From positions 16,344-80,343 of the forward strand of contig NZ_AQWS01000011.1 of NCBI RefSeq assembly GCF_000375405.1: 64,000 bases of DNA, in the 5' to 3' direction. Each line of letters starts with the position of its first letter. Position 1 is the first letter of the stretch. Shown piece after piece: positions 1 to 11,422 of this stretch. This DNA is from Bacteroides propionicifaciens DSM 19291 = JCM 14649. GTDB lineage: Bacteria; Bacteroidota; Bacteroidia; Bacteroidales; Bacteroidaceae. A model generated the notes under the pieces. It was not told where the DNA came from, searched no databases, and saw only the letters and a program-made list of their open reading frames with translations. The translations under genes were made by a program, and so were the position numbers.

Positions 1-1043
1 TCAGGATTAGACTCAGCTATCGTAAAGCCAAGCTTTCGGCTATTAGGTATCATATCTGCAAACACAATTGCATTAACACCCTTATTCTGATACTCAGGCT
101 TAACAGCGACAAGTAAAAGGTCGAGAATATTCGATCTTTTTTTGAAGAATAGTGCCTTAAGCAAATAATACCAGCCAAAAGGTAAAAGCTTTCCTTTGGC
201 TTTTTGCAGAGCTGAAGAAAGAGATGGCATTGACAAACCCACAGCAACTAATTTCTTGTCCGAATCAATAACCAGGGATAACACACGCAAATCGACAATA
301 GGTAAGTACATCTTAACATACTGATCGATCTGCCTCTGATTTAGAGGTGCAAAACCATAAAGAGGCTGATATGCCTCATTCATTAATTCAAAAATAGCTT
401 GACCGTAGTCTGCAGCTAACTTTTTGCCCGAGGTGTACTTAATAATTTCTAAGCCTAGTTTTTGTTGTACTATCTTAGAAACTCGTGCATGTCTTTCGGG
501 AATCTCTTCGGGAATATATATCTTAAACTCAACCCAATCGGCATCTTTTACAAAACCCATTTTATCCATATGTTCTGGATAATAAGGATAATTATAAATA
601 GTAGCCATCGTACCAAGCTGATCAAAACCTTCAATCAACATACCCTCAGCATCAAAATCGGTAAAACCAAGCGGCCCGTGGATATGCGTCATTCCACGCT
701 CTAACCCCCAGTTCTCAACAGTTTTTATAAGCTCTTTAGAGACTTCATCATCATCGATAAAGTCTATCCAACCAAATCGGACTTTGTTTTCGTTCCAAAT
801 CTTATTGGCTCGTGTATTAATTAGTGCTGCAACTCTTCCTACAAGTTTTCCATTTTTGTAAGCCAAGAAAAAGTCAGCCTCACAATAGTCGAAAGCAGCA
901 TTCTTATTCTTATCAAAAGTGTTTAACATATCATCATATAAGTCGGGAATAGCATAGGGATTGCTTTTATACAACTCATAGTTAAAGCGAATAAACTTCT
1001 TCAAGTCATTTTTAGAAGAAACCTTTTTAATTTCTATTGACAT
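1..1043 (-). CDS. GNAT-like acetyltransferase of the YghO type, 3' end cut by window edge
   Basis: An open frame of 347 codons runs from an ATG at 1043 off the left edge, so the C-terminus is missing. The protein starts MSIEIKKVSSK and has a GNAT-like layout: an early segment with FFLAYKNGKLVGRVAALIN (about residues 65-85) resembles the beta-strand pair that precedes acetyl-CoA binding, and a late segment near LLLVAVKPEYQNKGVN (about 320-335) resembles the Q/RxxGxG/A acetyl-CoA loop, followed by SRKLGF. The long conserved middle (GPLGFTDFD, NYPYYPEHMDKMGF) is typical of the YghO-like family of Bacteroidales, whose substrate is unknown. It is transcribed in the same direction as the antiporter upstream but separated by about 80 bases. 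The family call is from memory of conserved motifs; the function is not established. Confidence 0.75.
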   Translation of the reverse strand, partial: MSIEIKKVSSKNDLKKFIRFNYELYKSNPYAIPDLYDDMLNTFDKNKNAAFDYCEADFFLAYKNGKLVGRVAALINTRANKIWNENKVRFGWIDFIDDDEVSKELIKTVENWGLERGMTHIHGPLGFTDFDAEGMLIEGFDQLGTMATIYNYPYYPEHMDKMGFVKDADWVEFKIYIPEEIPERHARVSKIVQQKLGLEIIKYTSGKKLAADYGQAIFELMNEAYQPLYGFAPLNQRQIDQYVKMYLPIVDLRVLSLVIDSDKKLVAVGLSMPSLSSALQKAKGKLLPFGWYYLLKALFFKKRSNILDLLLVAVKPEYQNKGVNAIVFADMIPNSRKLGFTIAESNP

Positions 1044-1122
1044 ATTTAAATAAAGTAATTGAAAGCCTAAAGATACACGAATTGATGGATATCTTACATT
1101 ATATAACAGAGAAACTCTGCAC

Positions 1123-2091
1123 CTAGATATTGTAGATCAAGTAGGTTACATAGCCCACATACAGCAATATAAACACAATTCCCTCACTTCTCTTGATGAT
1201 CCGTTTGCCAAAACATAGCGACACAACGAAGAGTAAAATAGTAGAAACAACCATGGTCCACAAATCGAAAGAAGTGATCCCTCCTATCTCCAGGGGCGTA
1301 ATTGTCGCACTACAACCCAAAACAAAGAAGATATTAAACAAACTACTTCCCACCACGTTACCAATAGCTATTTCGGGGTTTTTCTTAAGCGAAGCAACAA
1401 CTGAGGTTGCCAACTCGGGCAAAGATGTTCCACCTGCCACTAAAGTCAAACCTATAACAGATTCCGATACACCCAAAGCTCTTGCAATATCTGAAGATCC
1501 CTCAACAAAGATCTTACCACCGAAAACTAAAGCCGCTAAACCTATTACAATAAATAGACTTGATTTCAAGAAAGACATCACATGAATCTCCTCAGCTTGC
1601 GTCTCTAACGACTCACTACCACTCTTTTTGGCCACATAAAACGTATAGCTCAAGAATATAATAAAAAAACAGAGAAGAATCAAACCATCAGCCCTACTTA
1701 ATGAATCGGACAAGGCTCCAGCCAACGCAATATCACTAGCCAGAATTACCAAAATAAATGAGGCTAAGATTGTCAAAGGTATCTCAACCTTAAGTGTTCC
1801 TTCTGAAATCGTTATAGGAGCAACAAGTGCCGTACACCCCACAATAAGTAAAATATTGAATATATTACTACCCACCACATTACCAATTGCCAAATCAGCA
1901 CTCCCCTGAATAGCCGAAGAGACACTAACTGCCAACTCGGGGGCAGAAGTACCAAAGGCAACAATAGTCAAACCTATAACAATAGGTGGTATATTAAAAC
2001 GTTTGGCTACCGAAGAAGCTCCATCAGTGAGCCAACTTGCACCAAAAAGGATTAGCAATAACCCTCCTACTAAAAATACTACATCTAACAT
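1123..2091 (-). CDS. Calcium/sodium antiporter, CaCA family (YrbG-like)
   Basis: This inner-membrane cation exchanger has the two inverted alpha repeats that define the CaCA superfamily. Repeat one carries GTSAPE at residues 47-52 and GNVVGSNIFN at 70-79. Repeat two carries GTSLPE at 221-226 and GNVVGSSLFN at 244-253. The acidic residues of these motifs coordinate the transported cation. At 322 residues with about ten hydrophobic segments and a short hydrophilic loop near 155-175 it matches the usual bacterial length. Its start lies 12 bases from the end of the methyltransferase gene, so the two are probably co-transcribed. The family call is secure; which ion it handles in the cell is inferred. 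Confidence 0.93.
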   Translation of the reverse strand: MLDVVFLVGGLLLILFGASWLTDGASSVAKRFNIPPIVIGLTIVAFGTSAPELAVSVSSAIQGSADLAIGNVVGSNIFNILLIVGCTALVAPITISEGTLKVEIPLTILASFILVILASDIALAGALSDSLSRADGLILLCFFIIFLSYTFYVAKKSGSESLETQAEEIHVMSFLKSSLFIVIGLAALVFGGKIFVEGSSDIARALGVSESVIGLTLVAGGTSLPELATSVVASLKKNPEIAIGNVVGSSLFNIFFVLGCSATITPLEIGGITSFDLWTMVVSTILLFVVSLCFGKRIIKRSEGIVFILLYVGYVTYLIYNI

Positions 2092-2103
2092 ATAACTGTA
2101 TAA

Positions 2104-3294
2104 TTATTTACATCTTGTTCCTTTAATCAAAAGTTTGCTCTCGTCACTAAGTGTCGTAGCATATATATAGTCTATCCCTCCCTCTTTTATCTTTAAACGT
2201 TTGATAAGCTCAGGTACAGACGAAGGAAAGTTACGAATAATCACATTGGCCTGAGAAACATCAGACTTCAATTGCTTTAAGGATCGCTTATCGAAGCCGT
2301 AGACCTTACTAACCTTAATTATTCGCCCTGGGAAATGAGCTATATATTCATCTGAAGAATATAAATGGCTATTGGGATGTAGTTTTGCAATATTAAAAGC
2401 CTGTGTTAATCGATTGAAAGCACCTGCCTTCAAAATCGAGCCGTTAGGCTCATAGAGATACGCACCTACCGACGAAGCGTAATTAATATCGACCACACCC
2501 TTATTGAAGTCAAATGTAAAAACTTCTTTTGAATTATTGGGAAGTAAATTAATGCAATGTACATCGAGCCTGTCAGATTGAACCGAAACATAGTCAGTTT
2601 TGAGCAGCACTTCTTTACATTCATTACGAACGCTGACAACGTAGACTGCAACAACGTCATCTAAGTCTCTTATAGCTTGTGTTAGGTCTAGCATAGGAGA
2701 GAGTTTGATTAACGCTCCTTTGGATTTCTGCCTAAACAACTTCTGAAGTTCAAGCAAATTTGGAGTACAGTCGGCTATTGAAACCGTTTTTTCGCCATGA
2801 CTATCTCTTCGTGCAGGATCAATAAATATTAAATCAAGATTGTCTGCCCCACTTAAGTAGGTAACAGCATCCATAGCATGACAAGTCACGTTATCCATCC
2901 CGAGTGCTCTAAAGTTATGCTCGGCAATTTGCGATAAGTCTGAATCACGTTCGATGTGAACAGCTTTATTAAATCGTGTAGCCAAGAAGGCAGTATCAAC
3001 ACCAAAGCCACCTGTTAAGTCAACCATTGCATCACCTTGAACAAGCTCAGATTTTAGGCGTGCAGTCTCTTCAGATGAACACTGCTCAAGAGAGAGGTGG
3101 ACAGGATAAATAATATCAGGGTTAGCGTGCCAAGTCGGAAGTTTTTTAGCAGATCGTTGCAAACCATCAATTTGTTGTATTGCTAGTTTAAGCTCATCGG
3201 GTGTAAGCTCTTTAGGCTTAGAAAACAGCAGCTGGTGAACATCTGCTGTGCGATGTGTCTCGACAAAAGATTTTATTTTATCATTTAATACCAT
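2104..3294 (-). CDS. THUMP-like domain SAM-dependent methyltransferase (PG_1098-like)
   Basis: A class I methyltransferase with the SAM motif VDLTGGFGVD at residues 91-100, an acidic residue ending the next strand (HIERD, 113-117), and the catalytic-type FIDPARRD at 157-164, which resembles the DPP-type motif of base-modifying methyltransferases. The N-terminal 60 residues are helical, and the last 130 or so form the ferredoxin-like and THUMP-like part seen in the P. gingivalis PG_1098 family. The substrate is unknown; the architecture suggests RNA. It ends 12 bases before the antiporter and starts 2 bases after the dipeptidase gene, so it sits in a tight operon with rdgB and the peptidase. 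Confidence 0.88.
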   Translation of the reverse strand: MVLNDKIKSFVETHRTADVHQLLFSKPKELTPDELKLAIQQIDGLQRSAKKLPTWHANPDIIYPVHLSLEQCSSEETARLKSELVQGDAMVDLTGGFGVDTAFLATRFNKAVHIERDSDLSQIAEHNFRALGMDNVTCHAMDAVTYLSGADNLDLIFIDPARRDSHGEKTVSIADCTPNLLELQKLFRQKSKGALIKLSPMLDLTQAIRDLDDVVAVYVVSVRNECKEVLLKTDYVSVQSDRLDVHCINLLPNNSKEVFTFDFNKGVVDINYASSVGAYLYEPNGSILKAGAFNRLTQAFNIAKLHPNSHLYSSDEYIAHFPGRIIKVSKVYGFDKRSLKQLKSDVSQANVIIRNFPSSVPELIKRLKIKEGGIDYIYATTLSDESKLLIKGTRCK

Positions 3295-3296
3295 AA

Positions 3297-3971
3297 CTAG
3301 GGTACAACTTTATAGTTTTTACGGGCTTCAGCTCGATAAATTCGGTTAAAATGCCACCACTCCGACTTTAGAGGTTTAAACCCACCGTGAGTCATAACTT
3401 CACGCAATAATAACCTATTTTTTCGCTCTTGCTCAGTAATAATTCCTTTTACTACAAGTTCTTTTTCTTGATCGATATGTGCCTCATAGCCCAGGTGATC
3501 GACTTTGGTACCCATAGAGAGTGGCTTTCCACTACCACCTAAGATCGAGATATCGACCGCCATTCCATAGTTATGCAATCCTCCCCCATTGGCAGGGTTA
3601 GATACATACTTAGCCTTAGCAGTTCCTTTTACCTTATTCCACATGGTTTGCTGTACAGACATAGGGCGAGTTGCGTCATAAACGATAAACCTACACTTGG
3701 GACATCTGCGCTTTAACTCTTGATGGGCTTTTATAAGAGAGCTTGCAGCCAAAGGATGAAGATAAGCAGTATGCAAATCTTTATACATAACAACTCCTAC
3801 AAAGTTATCTGCTTTAGCATACATCATATCTACAACAATGGAAGGGTCTTTTTTTCGAATATCTACAAAACCAAGCTCTTGTATCTTAACCTCAGTATCG
3901 CTTAGCTGTTGAGCAGCTAATGAAAAAGAGAATAATAAGCTCAGAAGAATACAGATTAAATTAGATTTCAT
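3297..3971 (-). CDS. Secreted D-Ala-D-Ala dipeptidase-like M15 peptidase (VanX family)
   Basis: The first 20 residues are a signal peptide ending in SLAAQ. The mature part has the M15D zinc-peptidase signature: DATRP at 99-103 (the arginine stabilises the transition state), LHNYGMAVD at 132-140 (His133 and Asp140 as zinc ligands), and SEWWHF at 203-208 (Glu204 as catalytic base, His207 as third ligand). All key residues are present, so it should be active. In the periplasm it would cleave D-Ala-D-Ala or related peptidoglycan dipeptides. In Bacteroidetes such proteins usually serve wall recycling, not vancomycin resistance. Its start overlaps the end of rdgB by 11 bases, which points to translational coupling. 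Confidence 0.9.
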   Translation of the reverse strand: MKSNLICILLSLLFSFSLAAQQLSDTEVKIQELGFVDIRKKDPSIVVDMMYAKADNFVGVVMYKDLHTAYLHPLAASSLIKAHQELKRRCPKCRFIVYDATRPMSVQQTMWNKVKGTAKAKYVSNPANGGGLHNYGMAVDISILGGSGKPLSMGTKVDHLGYEAHIDQEKELVVKGIITEQERKNRLLLREVMTHGGFKPLKSEWWHFNRIYRAEARKNYKVVP

Positions 3972-4551
3972 GCGTACTTAAAAAATCAATTAGTTTTTGA
4001 GTAGCGCGAGCACGGTGGCTAATTTGGTTCTTAACCTCATTACCCAATTCGGCAAAAGCCTTATCGTTACCTTCAGGTACAAATATAGGATCATATCCAA
4101 ACCCGTTGGTTCCACGCTTATCTTTAGCGACATGTCCTTTTACAATACCATCAAACTGATAGCGCTCACCATTTATGATTAGTGCTATCACTGTTCTAAA
4201 CTGAGCAGAACGGTCGGACTTAACTTTAAGGTTAGCAAGTAGCTTATCCATATTATCATTAGAGTCTCTACCCTGCCCTGCATATCTTGCAGAATAAACA
4301 CCTGGTGCACCATCAAGTGCAGTAACTTCTAAACCTGTATCATCGGAGAAACAGTTTAGATTATACTTTTCGAACACATAAGCTGCCTTTAAGAAGGCGT
4401 TGCCCTCCAAAGTATCTTCGGTTTCTTCTATATCTTCGGTACAGCCAATATCGTTAAGTCCCAGTACATCAAAAGCAGGAGATAGCATTTCTGCTACCTC
4501 CTTTAATTTATACTCGTTATGTGTTGCAAATACAATTTTCTTACTCATCAC
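3961..4551 (-). CDS. rdgB: Non-canonical purine NTP pyrophosphatase RdgB/HAM1
   Basis: This enzyme hydrolyses dITP, XTP and ITP to the monophosphates and keeps deaminated purines out of DNA and RNA. The family signatures are all present: [11 protein letters not shown] at residues 8-18, SDDTGL at 69-74 with the metal-binding aspartates, FGYDPIF at 151-157, and SHRARA at 178-183. The length of 196 residues is normal. The start could be the first ATG at 4551 or the second at 4548; the stop of the upstream yitT-type gene overlaps this ATGATG, so the genes are coupled. The downstream peptidase gene overlaps its 3' end. Confidence 0.95.
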   Translation of the reverse strand: MMSKKIVFATHNEYKLKEVAEMLSPAFDVLGLNDIGCTEDIEETEDTLEGNAFLKAAYVFEKYNLNCFSDDTGLEVTALDGAPGVYSARYAGQGRDSNDNMDKLLANLKVKSDRSAQFRTVIALIINGERYQFDGIVKGHVAKDKRGTNGFGYDPIFVPEGNDKAFAELGNEVKNQISHRARATQKLIDFLSTHEI

Positions 4552-5447
4552 TTTACTTTAATTTTATCAAATCCTTGACCATAAACACCTATCACAGAGC
4601 TTTGTGATATAAAAGCATCTGGGTCAATCTCTTTTACGAGTCTAAAGATATAAATCGATTGTGTCTTTTTTGCCAAAACCATCAAGACATTTACCTCATT
4701 TTTACTATACCAACCCACCCCTTTGACCAGTGTAACCCCACGACCTGTCTTCTGGATTATCTGGTCTGCAATTTCAGCATGATGTTTTGAGAATATAAAA
4801 AACTGGACCGATTGCCTCGCACTATTAACTACCCAATCGAGCACACTAGTAATTATGAACAGGGTCACAAAACCCATTAGAACAACTTTCCAATCCCCCT
4901 CTATAAAGTAACTTGAAGAGACAATAGCAAAGTCGCAAAACAAGATTACACGACCCAGAGAGATATCACGGTACTTATTAACAACAGCCGCTACAATATC
5001 AGTACCTCCTGTACTACCGTTATTAATAAATACTAATCCAAGTCCTAGCCCACACATAGCAGCACCTACAACACAAGCCATAAAGACTTCATTAGGGCCT
5101 AAAATCTGCAAGACTGATCCATCTGCATTTTTAAATAGCTCTTGGGTAATAAAGGTACAGATATTCATCATTACAACTCCAAAGAGTGTTCGGACAGTAA
5201 ACCGTTTACCTAAAATCTTGAAGGTTACCAGTAGCAATACAACATTGATTATAGTATAAGTAAACTGAATAGGAAAATCTGTAGCATAATAGACCAGAGT
5301 CGCTATACCTGCTGTTCCACCAAGTGGTAATTTGTAAGGAAGCAAGAAGAGAGCCCACCCAACCGAGTAGCATAAGATTCCCAACGATATCGACAAATAG
5401 TCACGCAACATGAGTGACCAACTTTGGTTGTTTTTGAGTTCTGTCAT
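4548..5447 (-). CDS. YitT family membrane protein (DUF161 plus DUF2179)
   Basis: A membrane protein with about six hydrophobic segments in residues 15-210 and a soluble C-terminal domain (about 215-290) of the DUF2179 type, with the conserved [20 protein letters not shown] and [14 protein letters not shown] segments. Glycine-rich stretches GGTAGIA and [11 protein letters not shown] near residues 43 and 145 are family hallmarks. No transport substrate is established for the family; the C-terminal part resembles ligand-binding regulatory domains. It is the first gene of a tight run with rdgB, separated from leuS upstream by a terminator. Confidence 0.9.
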   Translation of the reverse strand: MTELKNNQSWSLMLRDYLSISLGILCYSVGWALFLLPYKLPLGGTAGIATLVYYATDFPIQFTYTIINVVLLLVTFKILGKRFTVRTLFGVVMMNICTFITQELFKNADGSVLQILGPNEVFMACVVGAAMCGLGLGLVFINNGSTGGTDIVAAVVNKYRDISLGRVILFCDFAIVSSSYFIEGDWKVVLMGFVTLFIITSVLDWVVNSARQSVQFFIFSKHHAEIADQIIQKTGRGVTLVKGVGWYSKNEVNVLMVLAKKTQSIYIFRLVKEIDPDAFISQSSVIGVYGQGFDKIKVK

Positions 5448-5484
5448 AGAGGTTTTGGTTTGTTACGTTATTTCAATTAAAAAA

Positions 5485-5515
5485 TAAGGTAAGCCAAATA
5501 ATATAGCTTACCTTA
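5485..5515 (-). terminator. Rho-independent terminator after leuS
   Basis: A perfect 10-bp stem (5485-5494 with 5506-5515, arm TAAGGTAAGC) encloses an 11-base loop. Read on the minus strand it starts 10 bases after the leuS stop and is followed by a run of T. Confidence 0.85.
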
Positions 5516-5524
5516 AAGATAGAT

Positions 5525-8356
5525 TTAAAATACCAAGTTCACAATCTTACCGGGAACAACAATTACCTTTTTAGGCATCTTGCCTTCTAACCAACGCTCA
5601 GTTCGCTCGTCAGCCAGCACCAGTTCTTGTACCTCTTCACGGCTAAGATCTGCACTTATATCCATGCTGTATCTTGATTTACCATTGAAAGATATACTGT
5701 AAGTTTTAACAGCCTCTTTCAGGTATTCTTCATTGTATTTTGGCCAATCAGTCAAGCAGATTGAAGTAGTATTGCCTAGTATAGACCACAACTCTTCACA
5801 TACGTGAGGAATAAATGGAGACAATATAATGGTTAATTCTTTTAGAATCTCTCTCTTGTGACATTTGAGTGTAGTGAGCTCATTTACACAAATCATCGCC
5901 GCACTCACAGAGGTATTGAAAGAGAAGCCTTCAATATCTTCAGTTGATTTCTTAATAAACTTATGGAGAGCTTTCAACTCTTCAGCAGTAGCTGGAGCAT
6001 CAACTACCAAATCATTTCCTTGACGGTCGAAGAATAATCCCCAGAATCTGTTGATAAATCGGTAAACTCCATCGATACCATTTGTATCCCATGGCTTAGA
6101 TTGCTCAAGTGGCCCCAAGAACATCTCGTACATACGAAGTGTATCAGCACCATAACGATCAACAATCTGGTCAGGGTTTACAACATTGAACATCGATTTA
6201 CTCATCTTTTCGACAGCCCATCCACATTTATAGTTACCCTCAGCATTAAGAATAAACTCAGCAGTTTTGAACTCAGGTCTCCAAGCCTTGAAAGCTTCAA
6301 GATCAAGAATATCATTTTCCACAATATTGACATCTACATGTAGTGCTGATGTTTCGTATTTATCTTTTTCTTCTAAAGAGACAAACTTGTTGGTATCCTT
6401 GATACGGTATACAAAATTACTACGTCCTTGAATCATCCCTTGGTTAACCAATTTCTGGAATGGTTCAGCACAGCTAGCAACCTCAATATCGTAAAGAAAC
6501 ATGTTCCAAAAACGAGAATAGATAAGGTGACCTGTAGCGTGCTCAGTACCACCAACGTATAAATCAACATTTTTCCAATATTCACAAGCCTCAGGAGAAA
6601 CAAGCGCTTTATCGTTATGTGGATCCATGTAGCGTAAGAAGTAAGCAGAAGAACCTGCAAACCCTGGCATAGTATTAAGCTCCAATGGGAAAACAGTTTT
6701 ATTATCAATCTTACTGTTTTCAACCACAGCATGATTTTCTGTATCCCAAGCCCAAACCTTAGCTCTACCCAATGGTGGTTCACCTGTTTCTGTTGGTAAG
6801 AATTTTTCTACCTCTGGAAGTTCAATAGGAAGGTATTGCTCTTCGACCATACATGGCAACCCGTCTTTATAATACACAGGGAATGGTTCTCCCCAATAAC
6901 GTTGACGTGAGAAGGTTGCATCTCTAAGACGATAATTCGTTTTGATATGACCTAGTTTAGTCTCGTGGATATAAGCCTTCGTTTTTGCTATCGCATCCAT
7001 AATGGTTAAACCATTCAGGTTTAAATCCGAATCAATTCCAGCTATTGGAGAGTTAATCATAATACCCTCTTTGGCATCAAAACTCTCTTGAGATACATCA
7101 CAACCTTCAACGAGCGGACGAATTTCAAGGTTGAAATGTTTTGCAAAAGCATAATCTCTACCATCGTGTGCAGGAACAGCCATAATAGCACCAGTACCAT
7201 AGCCTGCCAAAACATAATCACCAACCCAAACAGGAATCTCTTCGTTGGTTAATGGATTGATAGCATAACTTCCAGTGAAAACACCCGTAACTTTTCTGTC
7301 GGACATACGTTCACGCTCGGTACGTTTCTTTGTTTTCTCAACATAAGCCTCAACCTCAGCTTTTTGCTCATCGGTAGTCAAAGCAGCTACATATTCACTC
7401 TCAGGTGCAAGAACCATAAAGGTTACACCAAAAACAGTATCTGCACGTGTGGTAAATATAGTAAGCGCTACATCGCTATCTTTGACATTGAACTGCATCT
7501 CAGCACCGTTAGATTTACCAATCCAATTGCGCTGTGTATCTTTTAGTGAGTCGGTCCAATCAATAGTTTCAAGCCCGTCTAGCAAACGTTGTGCATAAGC
7601 CGAAACTCGTAAACACCATTGACGCATCACTTTTTGGATTACAGGGAAACCACCTCTTTCTGAAAGACCATCAATAACTTCATCGTTAGCCAGCACTGTA
7701 CCAAGCTCAGGGCACCAATTCACCATCATATCACCTAGATAGGCGATTCTGTAGTTCATCAAAACCTCTTGTTGCGCTTTTTGGTCCATCGCTTTCCACT
7801 CTTGAGCAGTGAATTCAAGTTCGTCTGACCCAGAAGCCGTCAAATCTTGTGTTCCTTTTTGCTCAAAATGATTTACGAGCTTAGTTATAGGTTCAGCTTT
7901 TTGACTAGCCGAATCAAAATAACTCTCAAACATTTGTACAAATGCCCATTGAGTCCAATGGTAATATTCTGGCTCACTGGTTCTAATCTCTCTGCTCCAA
8001 TCAAAAGAGAACCCGATTTTGTCGAGCTGCTCACGATATCTCTTAATGTTTTGATCAGTAGTAATCGCTGGGTGTTGGCCCGTTTGGATGGCATACTGCT
8101 CAGCAGGTAATCCGTAAGCATCATACCCCATAGGGTTTAACACGTTGAAACCGCTCAATCTTTTATAGCGAGCATAAATATCAGATGCAATGTAGCCCAA
8201 AGGGTGCCCCACATGTAGACCAGCACCTGAAGGATATGGGAACATGTTTAGAATATAGAATTTTTCTTTTGAGGGATCTTCTTCTATTCTATAGGTATCC
8301 ATTTCAACCCATTTATTCTGCCATTTCTTCTCTATATCCCTAAAGTTATACTCCAT
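5525..8356 (-). CDS. leuS: Leucine--tRNA ligase
   Basis: A class I aminoacyl-tRNA synthetase that charges tRNA-Leu. The HIGH motif appears as HVGH at residues 48-51 within [17 protein letters not shown], and KMSKS at about 716-720. The editing (CP1) domain is recognisable from the threonine-rich [17 protein letters not shown] segment near residue 300 and [15 protein letters not shown] near 390. At 943 residues it is longer than the roughly 860 of E. coli; the extra length lies between the editing domain and KMSKS, as is usual in Bacteroidetes. A terminator follows it, and a -7 box lies about 60 bases upstream, so it is probably monocistronic. Confidence 0.98.
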   Translation of the reverse strand: MEYNFRDIEKKWQNKWVEMDTYRIEEDPSKEKFYILNMFPYPSGAGLHVGHPLGYIASDIYARYKRLSGFNVLNPMGYDAYGLPAEQYAIQTGQHPAITTDQNIKRYREQLDKIGFSFDWSREIRTSEPEYYHWTQWAFVQMFESYFDSASQKAEPITKLVNHFEQKGTQDLTASGSDELEFTAQEWKAMDQKAQQEVLMNYRIAYLGDMMVNWCPELGTVLANDEVIDGLSERGGFPVIQKVMRQWCLRVSAYAQRLLDGLETIDWTDSLKDTQRNWIGKSNGAEMQFNVKDSDVALTIFTTRADTVFGVTFMVLAPESEYVAALTTDEQKAEVEAYVEKTKKRTERERMSDRKVTGVFTGSYAINPLTNEEIPVWVGDYVLAGYGTGAIMAVPAHDGRDYAFAKHFNLEIRPLVEGCDVSQESFDAKEGIMINSPIAGIDSDLNLNGLTIMDAIAKTKAYIHETKLGHIKTNYRLRDATFSRQRYWGEPFPVYYKDGLPCMVEEQYLPIELPEVEKFLPTETGEPPLGRAKVWAWDTENHAVVENSKIDNKTVFPLELNTMPGFAGSSAYFLRYMDPHNDKALVSPEACEYWKNVDLYVGGTEHATGHLIYSRFWNMFLYDIEVASCAEPFQKLVNQGMIQGRSNFVYRIKDTNKFVSLEEKDKYETSALHVDVNIVENDILDLEAFKAWRPEFKTAEFILNAEGNYKCGWAVEKMSKSMFNVVNPDQIVDRYGADTLRMYEMFLGPLEQSKPWDTNGIDGVYRFINRFWGLFFDRQGNDLVVDAPATAEELKALHKFIKKSTEDIEGFSFNTSVSAAMICVNELTTLKCHKREILKELTIILSPFIPHVCEELWSILGNTTSICLTDWPKYNEEYLKEAVKTYSISFNGKSRYSMDISADLSREEVQELVLADERTERWLEGKMPKKVIVVPGKIVNLVF

Positions 8357-8417
8357 AATTGATAATAATTTTATAGTGATTCTACGTTATAATCTATAAT
8401 ACTTCTATTTTGAAGAG

Positions 8418-8425
8418 CAAAGATA
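8418..8425 (-). promoter_or_regulatory. Bacteroidetes -7 box for leuS
   Basis: TATCTTTG on the minus strand matches TAnnTTTG exactly. It implies a leader of about 55 bases before the leuS ATG at 8356. I see no good -33 TTTG at the expected distance. Confidence 0.55.
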
Positions 8426-8669
8426 ATGAATCTATAAGTAACCATCACTTTAGAGCAACATAAAATGAGGGAGTTAATTCTAAGCTCCCTTTAAAATTTA
8501 GAGTCAGTAGCTACCACAATTATAACCACCCTTTGATTTATCTGCAACGAGTAACTCGTTTACTATTTCCACCTTAGTCGTTTTAAACCTAGCCACTAAG
8601 GTGTAAACAGAGACCAATTAGCCCCTCCAATATCCTACCCACTGATTAACTATTAAAATATTTATTGCT

Positions 8670-8677
8670 TACCTTTG
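8670..8677 (+). promoter_or_regulatory. Bacteroidetes -7 box for mutS
   Basis: TACCTTTG matches TAnnTTTG exactly. Transcription would start near 8684, giving a leader of about 114 bases before the TTG start of mutS. A -33 box is not clear. Confidence 0.55.
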
Positions 8678-8797
8678 TAAGAGAGTTATAAAGAGCATTA
8701 ACTCGTATTCTGAAAATTCATTAAGTACCCTGAACTAATGAAGTAAATTGCCGTTCGTAGTATAAAGCAATCATAAACTTTTAAACCCAAAACCACC

Positions 8798-11422
8798 TTG
8801 AAGACTCAAAAAATAGCCCAAACTCCTATGATGAAGCAGTTCTTTGATTTGAAAAAGAAACATCCCAACGCTGTTATGTTATTTCGATGTGGGGATTTCT
8901 ATGAAACTTTTTCAACCGATGCTATTCTTGCATCAGAGATACTTGGCATCACACTCACCAGAAGAGCGAACGGAAAGAGTACCTATGTAGAAATGGCTGG
9001 TTTTCCGCACCATGCATTAGATACTTATTTACCCAAATTAGTTCGTGCAGGTAAGCGTGTAGCAATCTGCGACCAACTCGAAGATCCTAAGACAGCCAAA
9101 GGCATTGTCAAGCGTGGAGTAACCGAGTTAGTAACTCCTGGAGTCTCTATCAACGAACATATTCTCAACAACAAAGAAAATAATTTCCTTGCAGCTATCT
9201 ATTTTAACAAATCTGTTCTAGGTATCTCTTTCTTAGATATCTCAACAGGTGAGTTTTTGACTGCTGAGGGGAATGCCGACTATATTGACAAACTACTTAC
9301 CAACTTCTCACCCAAGGAGGTTTTATTCGAAAGAGGCAAGAAGGCCCTGTTCGAAGAGCGATTTGGTAGTAAATTCTTTACTTACGAACTTGATGACTGG
9401 GTTTTTACTGAGCAAAATGCAACTGAGAAACTTCTTAAGCATTTCCAAATAGCCAATTTCAAGGGCTTCGGGGTAGATCACCTACCCAATGGTCTGATTG
9501 CATCGGGAGGTATTCTTCAATACCTTGATATTACTCAGCACCACAATATTAACCACATAACCACCCTATCTAGAATAGAAGAGGATAAGTTTGTAAGGCT
9601 AGATAAATTTACCATCCGTAGCTTGGAACTGCTCAGCAGTATGAACGACGGTGGAAGCAGCCTACTTCAGGTATTAGATAAAACCACCACACCGATGGGT
9701 GGACGACTCTTAAAACGTTGGGTGGTATTCCCACTAAAAGAGGTTGAATCGATCAATAATCGACTTGATGTAGTGGAGTACTTCTTTAAACACCCCGAGT
9801 TTAGAGAGCTTATTACAACTCAGTTACACCTTATTGGTGACTTGGAGAGAATAGTCTCTAAAATAGCTGTCGGACGAGTATCACCAAGAGAAGTTGTTCA
9901 GCTTAAAGTAGCGCTTCAGGCTATTGAACCCATAAAGAAAGCCTGTCTCAAGGCCGAGGATAAGAGCCTAAATCGCATGGGGAATCAACTTAACCTTTGT
10001 GAGAAGATTCGTGATAGAATAGATATTGAAATTGAAAATGACCCGCCTTTACTTATTAATAAAGGACATATCATCTGTTCGGGAATAGACAAAGAATTGG
10101 ACGACTTACGTAAAATTGCATATTCGGGAAAAGATTACTTACTTCAAATTCAAAAAAGAGAGATTGAAGCAACGGGCATTCCGAGTTTGAAAATTGCTTA
10201 TAATAATGTCTTTGGATATTATATTGAAGTTCGAAATACGCATAAAGATAAGGTTCCTGCTAACTGGATAAGAAAACAGACCCTCGTGAGTGCTGAACGG
10301 TACATTACTGAGGAGCTTAAAGTTTACGAAGAGAAGATTTTGGGAGCCGAAGAGAAGATCATAGCCCTAGAAACGAGAATATTTGAGGCCCTAGTTATTG
10401 ATTTAGCTGAATATATTTCGGCCATACAGGTTAACGCCAACCAAATCGCAGCCCTAGACTGCTTGTTATCGTTTGCCACCATAGCACAAGCCAATAAATA
10501 CCTCAGACCCATAATCAAAGACAACGACGTGCTATCCATCGAGGAAGGGCGACACCCTGTTATTGAGAAAGAACTACCCCTAGGAGAACAATACATCTCT
10601 AACTCGGTATATCTCGACAATAAGACACAGCAAATCATGATTATTACGGGACCAAATATGTCGGGTAAGTCGGCTCTACTCCGCCAAACTGCACTAATCA
10701 CTCTCATGGGGCAGATTGGTTCGTTTGTGCCTGCAGCAAAAGCTGAAATAGGTGTAGTCGATAAGATTTTTACGCGTGTTGGTGCCAGCGATAATATTTC
10801 GATGGGCGAATCTACCTTCATGGTTGAGATGAACGAGGCTGCAAACATCCTTAATAACCTGTCTGATCGGAGTCTTGTACTCTTTGATGAGCTAGGTCGA
10901 GGAACTTCAACTTACGATGGGATATCAATTGCTTGGGCTATTGTGGAGTATATCCATAATCAACCTAAGAATAGAGCAAAGACTCTTTTTGCCACCCATT
11001 ATCACGAACTCAACGAAATGGAAAACTCGTTTGATAGAATCAAGAACTATAATGTTGCAGTTAAAGAGATTGACAATCGGGTGATATTTTTGCGAAAGCT
11101 CAAGCGTGGAGGAAGCGAACACTCATTTGGTATTCATGTGGCTAAGATGGCAGGCATGCCTAGCAGCATTGTGAAACGTTCAGACGAAATTCTTGCGCAA
11201 CTCGAATCGGTCAACCGAAGCGGAAGCATGGCAGCAGAGCCAGTAAAGACCATAATTCCTACGAAAGTTGAAGAGGGCGTACAACTCAGTTTCTTCCAAC
11301 TAGACGATCCTGTCCTTTCTCAGGTACGTGACGAAATCATCAATCTGAGTGTTGATCACCTCACACCTCTGGAGGCACTCAATAAACTCAATGATATTAA
11401 GAAGATAATTAAAGGAGACTAA
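8798..11422 (+). CDS. mutS: DNA mismatch repair protein MutS
   Basis: Recognises mismatches and small loops and starts methyl-independent repair with MutL. The N-terminal mismatch-binding domain has the Phe-X-Glu reader in GDFYETF (Phe34, Glu36), preceded by TPMMKQF. The C-terminal ATPase has Walker [12 protein letters not shown] at about 617-627 and Walker B/signature [12 protein letters not shown] around 690-700, then the ATHYHEL switch. The start is a TTG codon: an in-frame TAA lies 24 bases upstream and the conserved TPMM segment begins at codon 9, before the ATG pair at codons 11-12. At 874 residues it is full length. It is a single plus-strand gene facing the ndh/uxaA remnants. Confidence 0.97.
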   Translation: MKTQKIAQTPMMKQFFDLKKKHPNAVMLFRCGDFYETFSTDAILASEILGITLTRRANGKSTYVEMAGFPHHALDTYLPKLVRAGKRVAICDQLEDPKTAKGIVKRGVTELVTPGVSINEHILNNKENNFLAAIYFNKSVLGISFLDISTGEFLTAEGNADYIDKLLTNFSPKEVLFERGKKALFEERFGSKFFTYELDDWVFTEQNATEKLLKHFQIANFKGFGVDHLPNGLIASGGILQYLDITQHHNINHITTLSRIEEDKFVRLDKFTIRSLELLSSMNDGGSSLLQVLDKTTTPMGGRLLKRWVVFPLKEVESINNRLDVVEYFFKHPEFRELITTQLHLIGDLERIVSKIAVGRVSPREVVQLKVALQAIEPIKKACLKAEDKSLNRMGNQLNLCEKIRDRIDIEIENDPPLLINKGHIICSGIDKELDDLRKIAYSGKDYLLQIQKREIEATGIPSLKIAYNNVFGYYIEVRNTHKDKVPANWIRKQTLVSAERYITEELKVYEEKILGAEEKIIALETRIFEALVIDLAEYISAIQVNANQIAALDCLLSFATIAQANKYLRPIIKDNDVLSIEEGRHPVIEKELPLGEQYISNSVYLDNKTQQIMIITGPNMSGKSALLRQTALITLMGQIGSFVPAAKAEIGVVDKIFTRVGASDNISMGESTFMVEMNEAANILNNLSDRSLVLFDELGRGTSTYDGISIAWAIVEYIHNQPKNRAKTLFATHYHELNEMENSFDRIKNYNVAVKEIDNRVIFLRKLKRGGSEHSFGIHVAKMAGMPSSIVKRSDEILAQLESVNRSGSMAAEPVKTIIPTKVEEGVQLSFFQLDDPVLSQVRDEIINLSVDHLTPLEALNKLNDIKKIIKGD

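Larger units (their letters stand above)
8357..8797. other. Divergent leuS/mutS intergenic region with palindromes
   Basis: These 441 bases hold no gene. They contain the leuS -7 box (8418-8425), a perfect odd palindrome AACGAGT-A-ACTCGTT (8546-8560), an immediately following stem-loop (8570-8578 with 8595-8603, arm CACCTTAGT, flanked by GTTTAC and GTAAAC that can extend it), and the mutS -7 box (8670-8677). No T-box or other known riboswitch is evident. Confidence 0.6.

Noticed and set aside
8357..8417. T-box or other riboswitch in the leuS leader
   Set aside because: The leader from the -7 box to the ATG is only about 55 bases, too short for a T-box, and no TGGNACC-like bulge is seen.
10324..10848. 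A 174-codon minus-strand frame inside mutS
   Set aside because: It is the antisense of the conserved ATPase domain of mutS, with no family match and no signals of its own.
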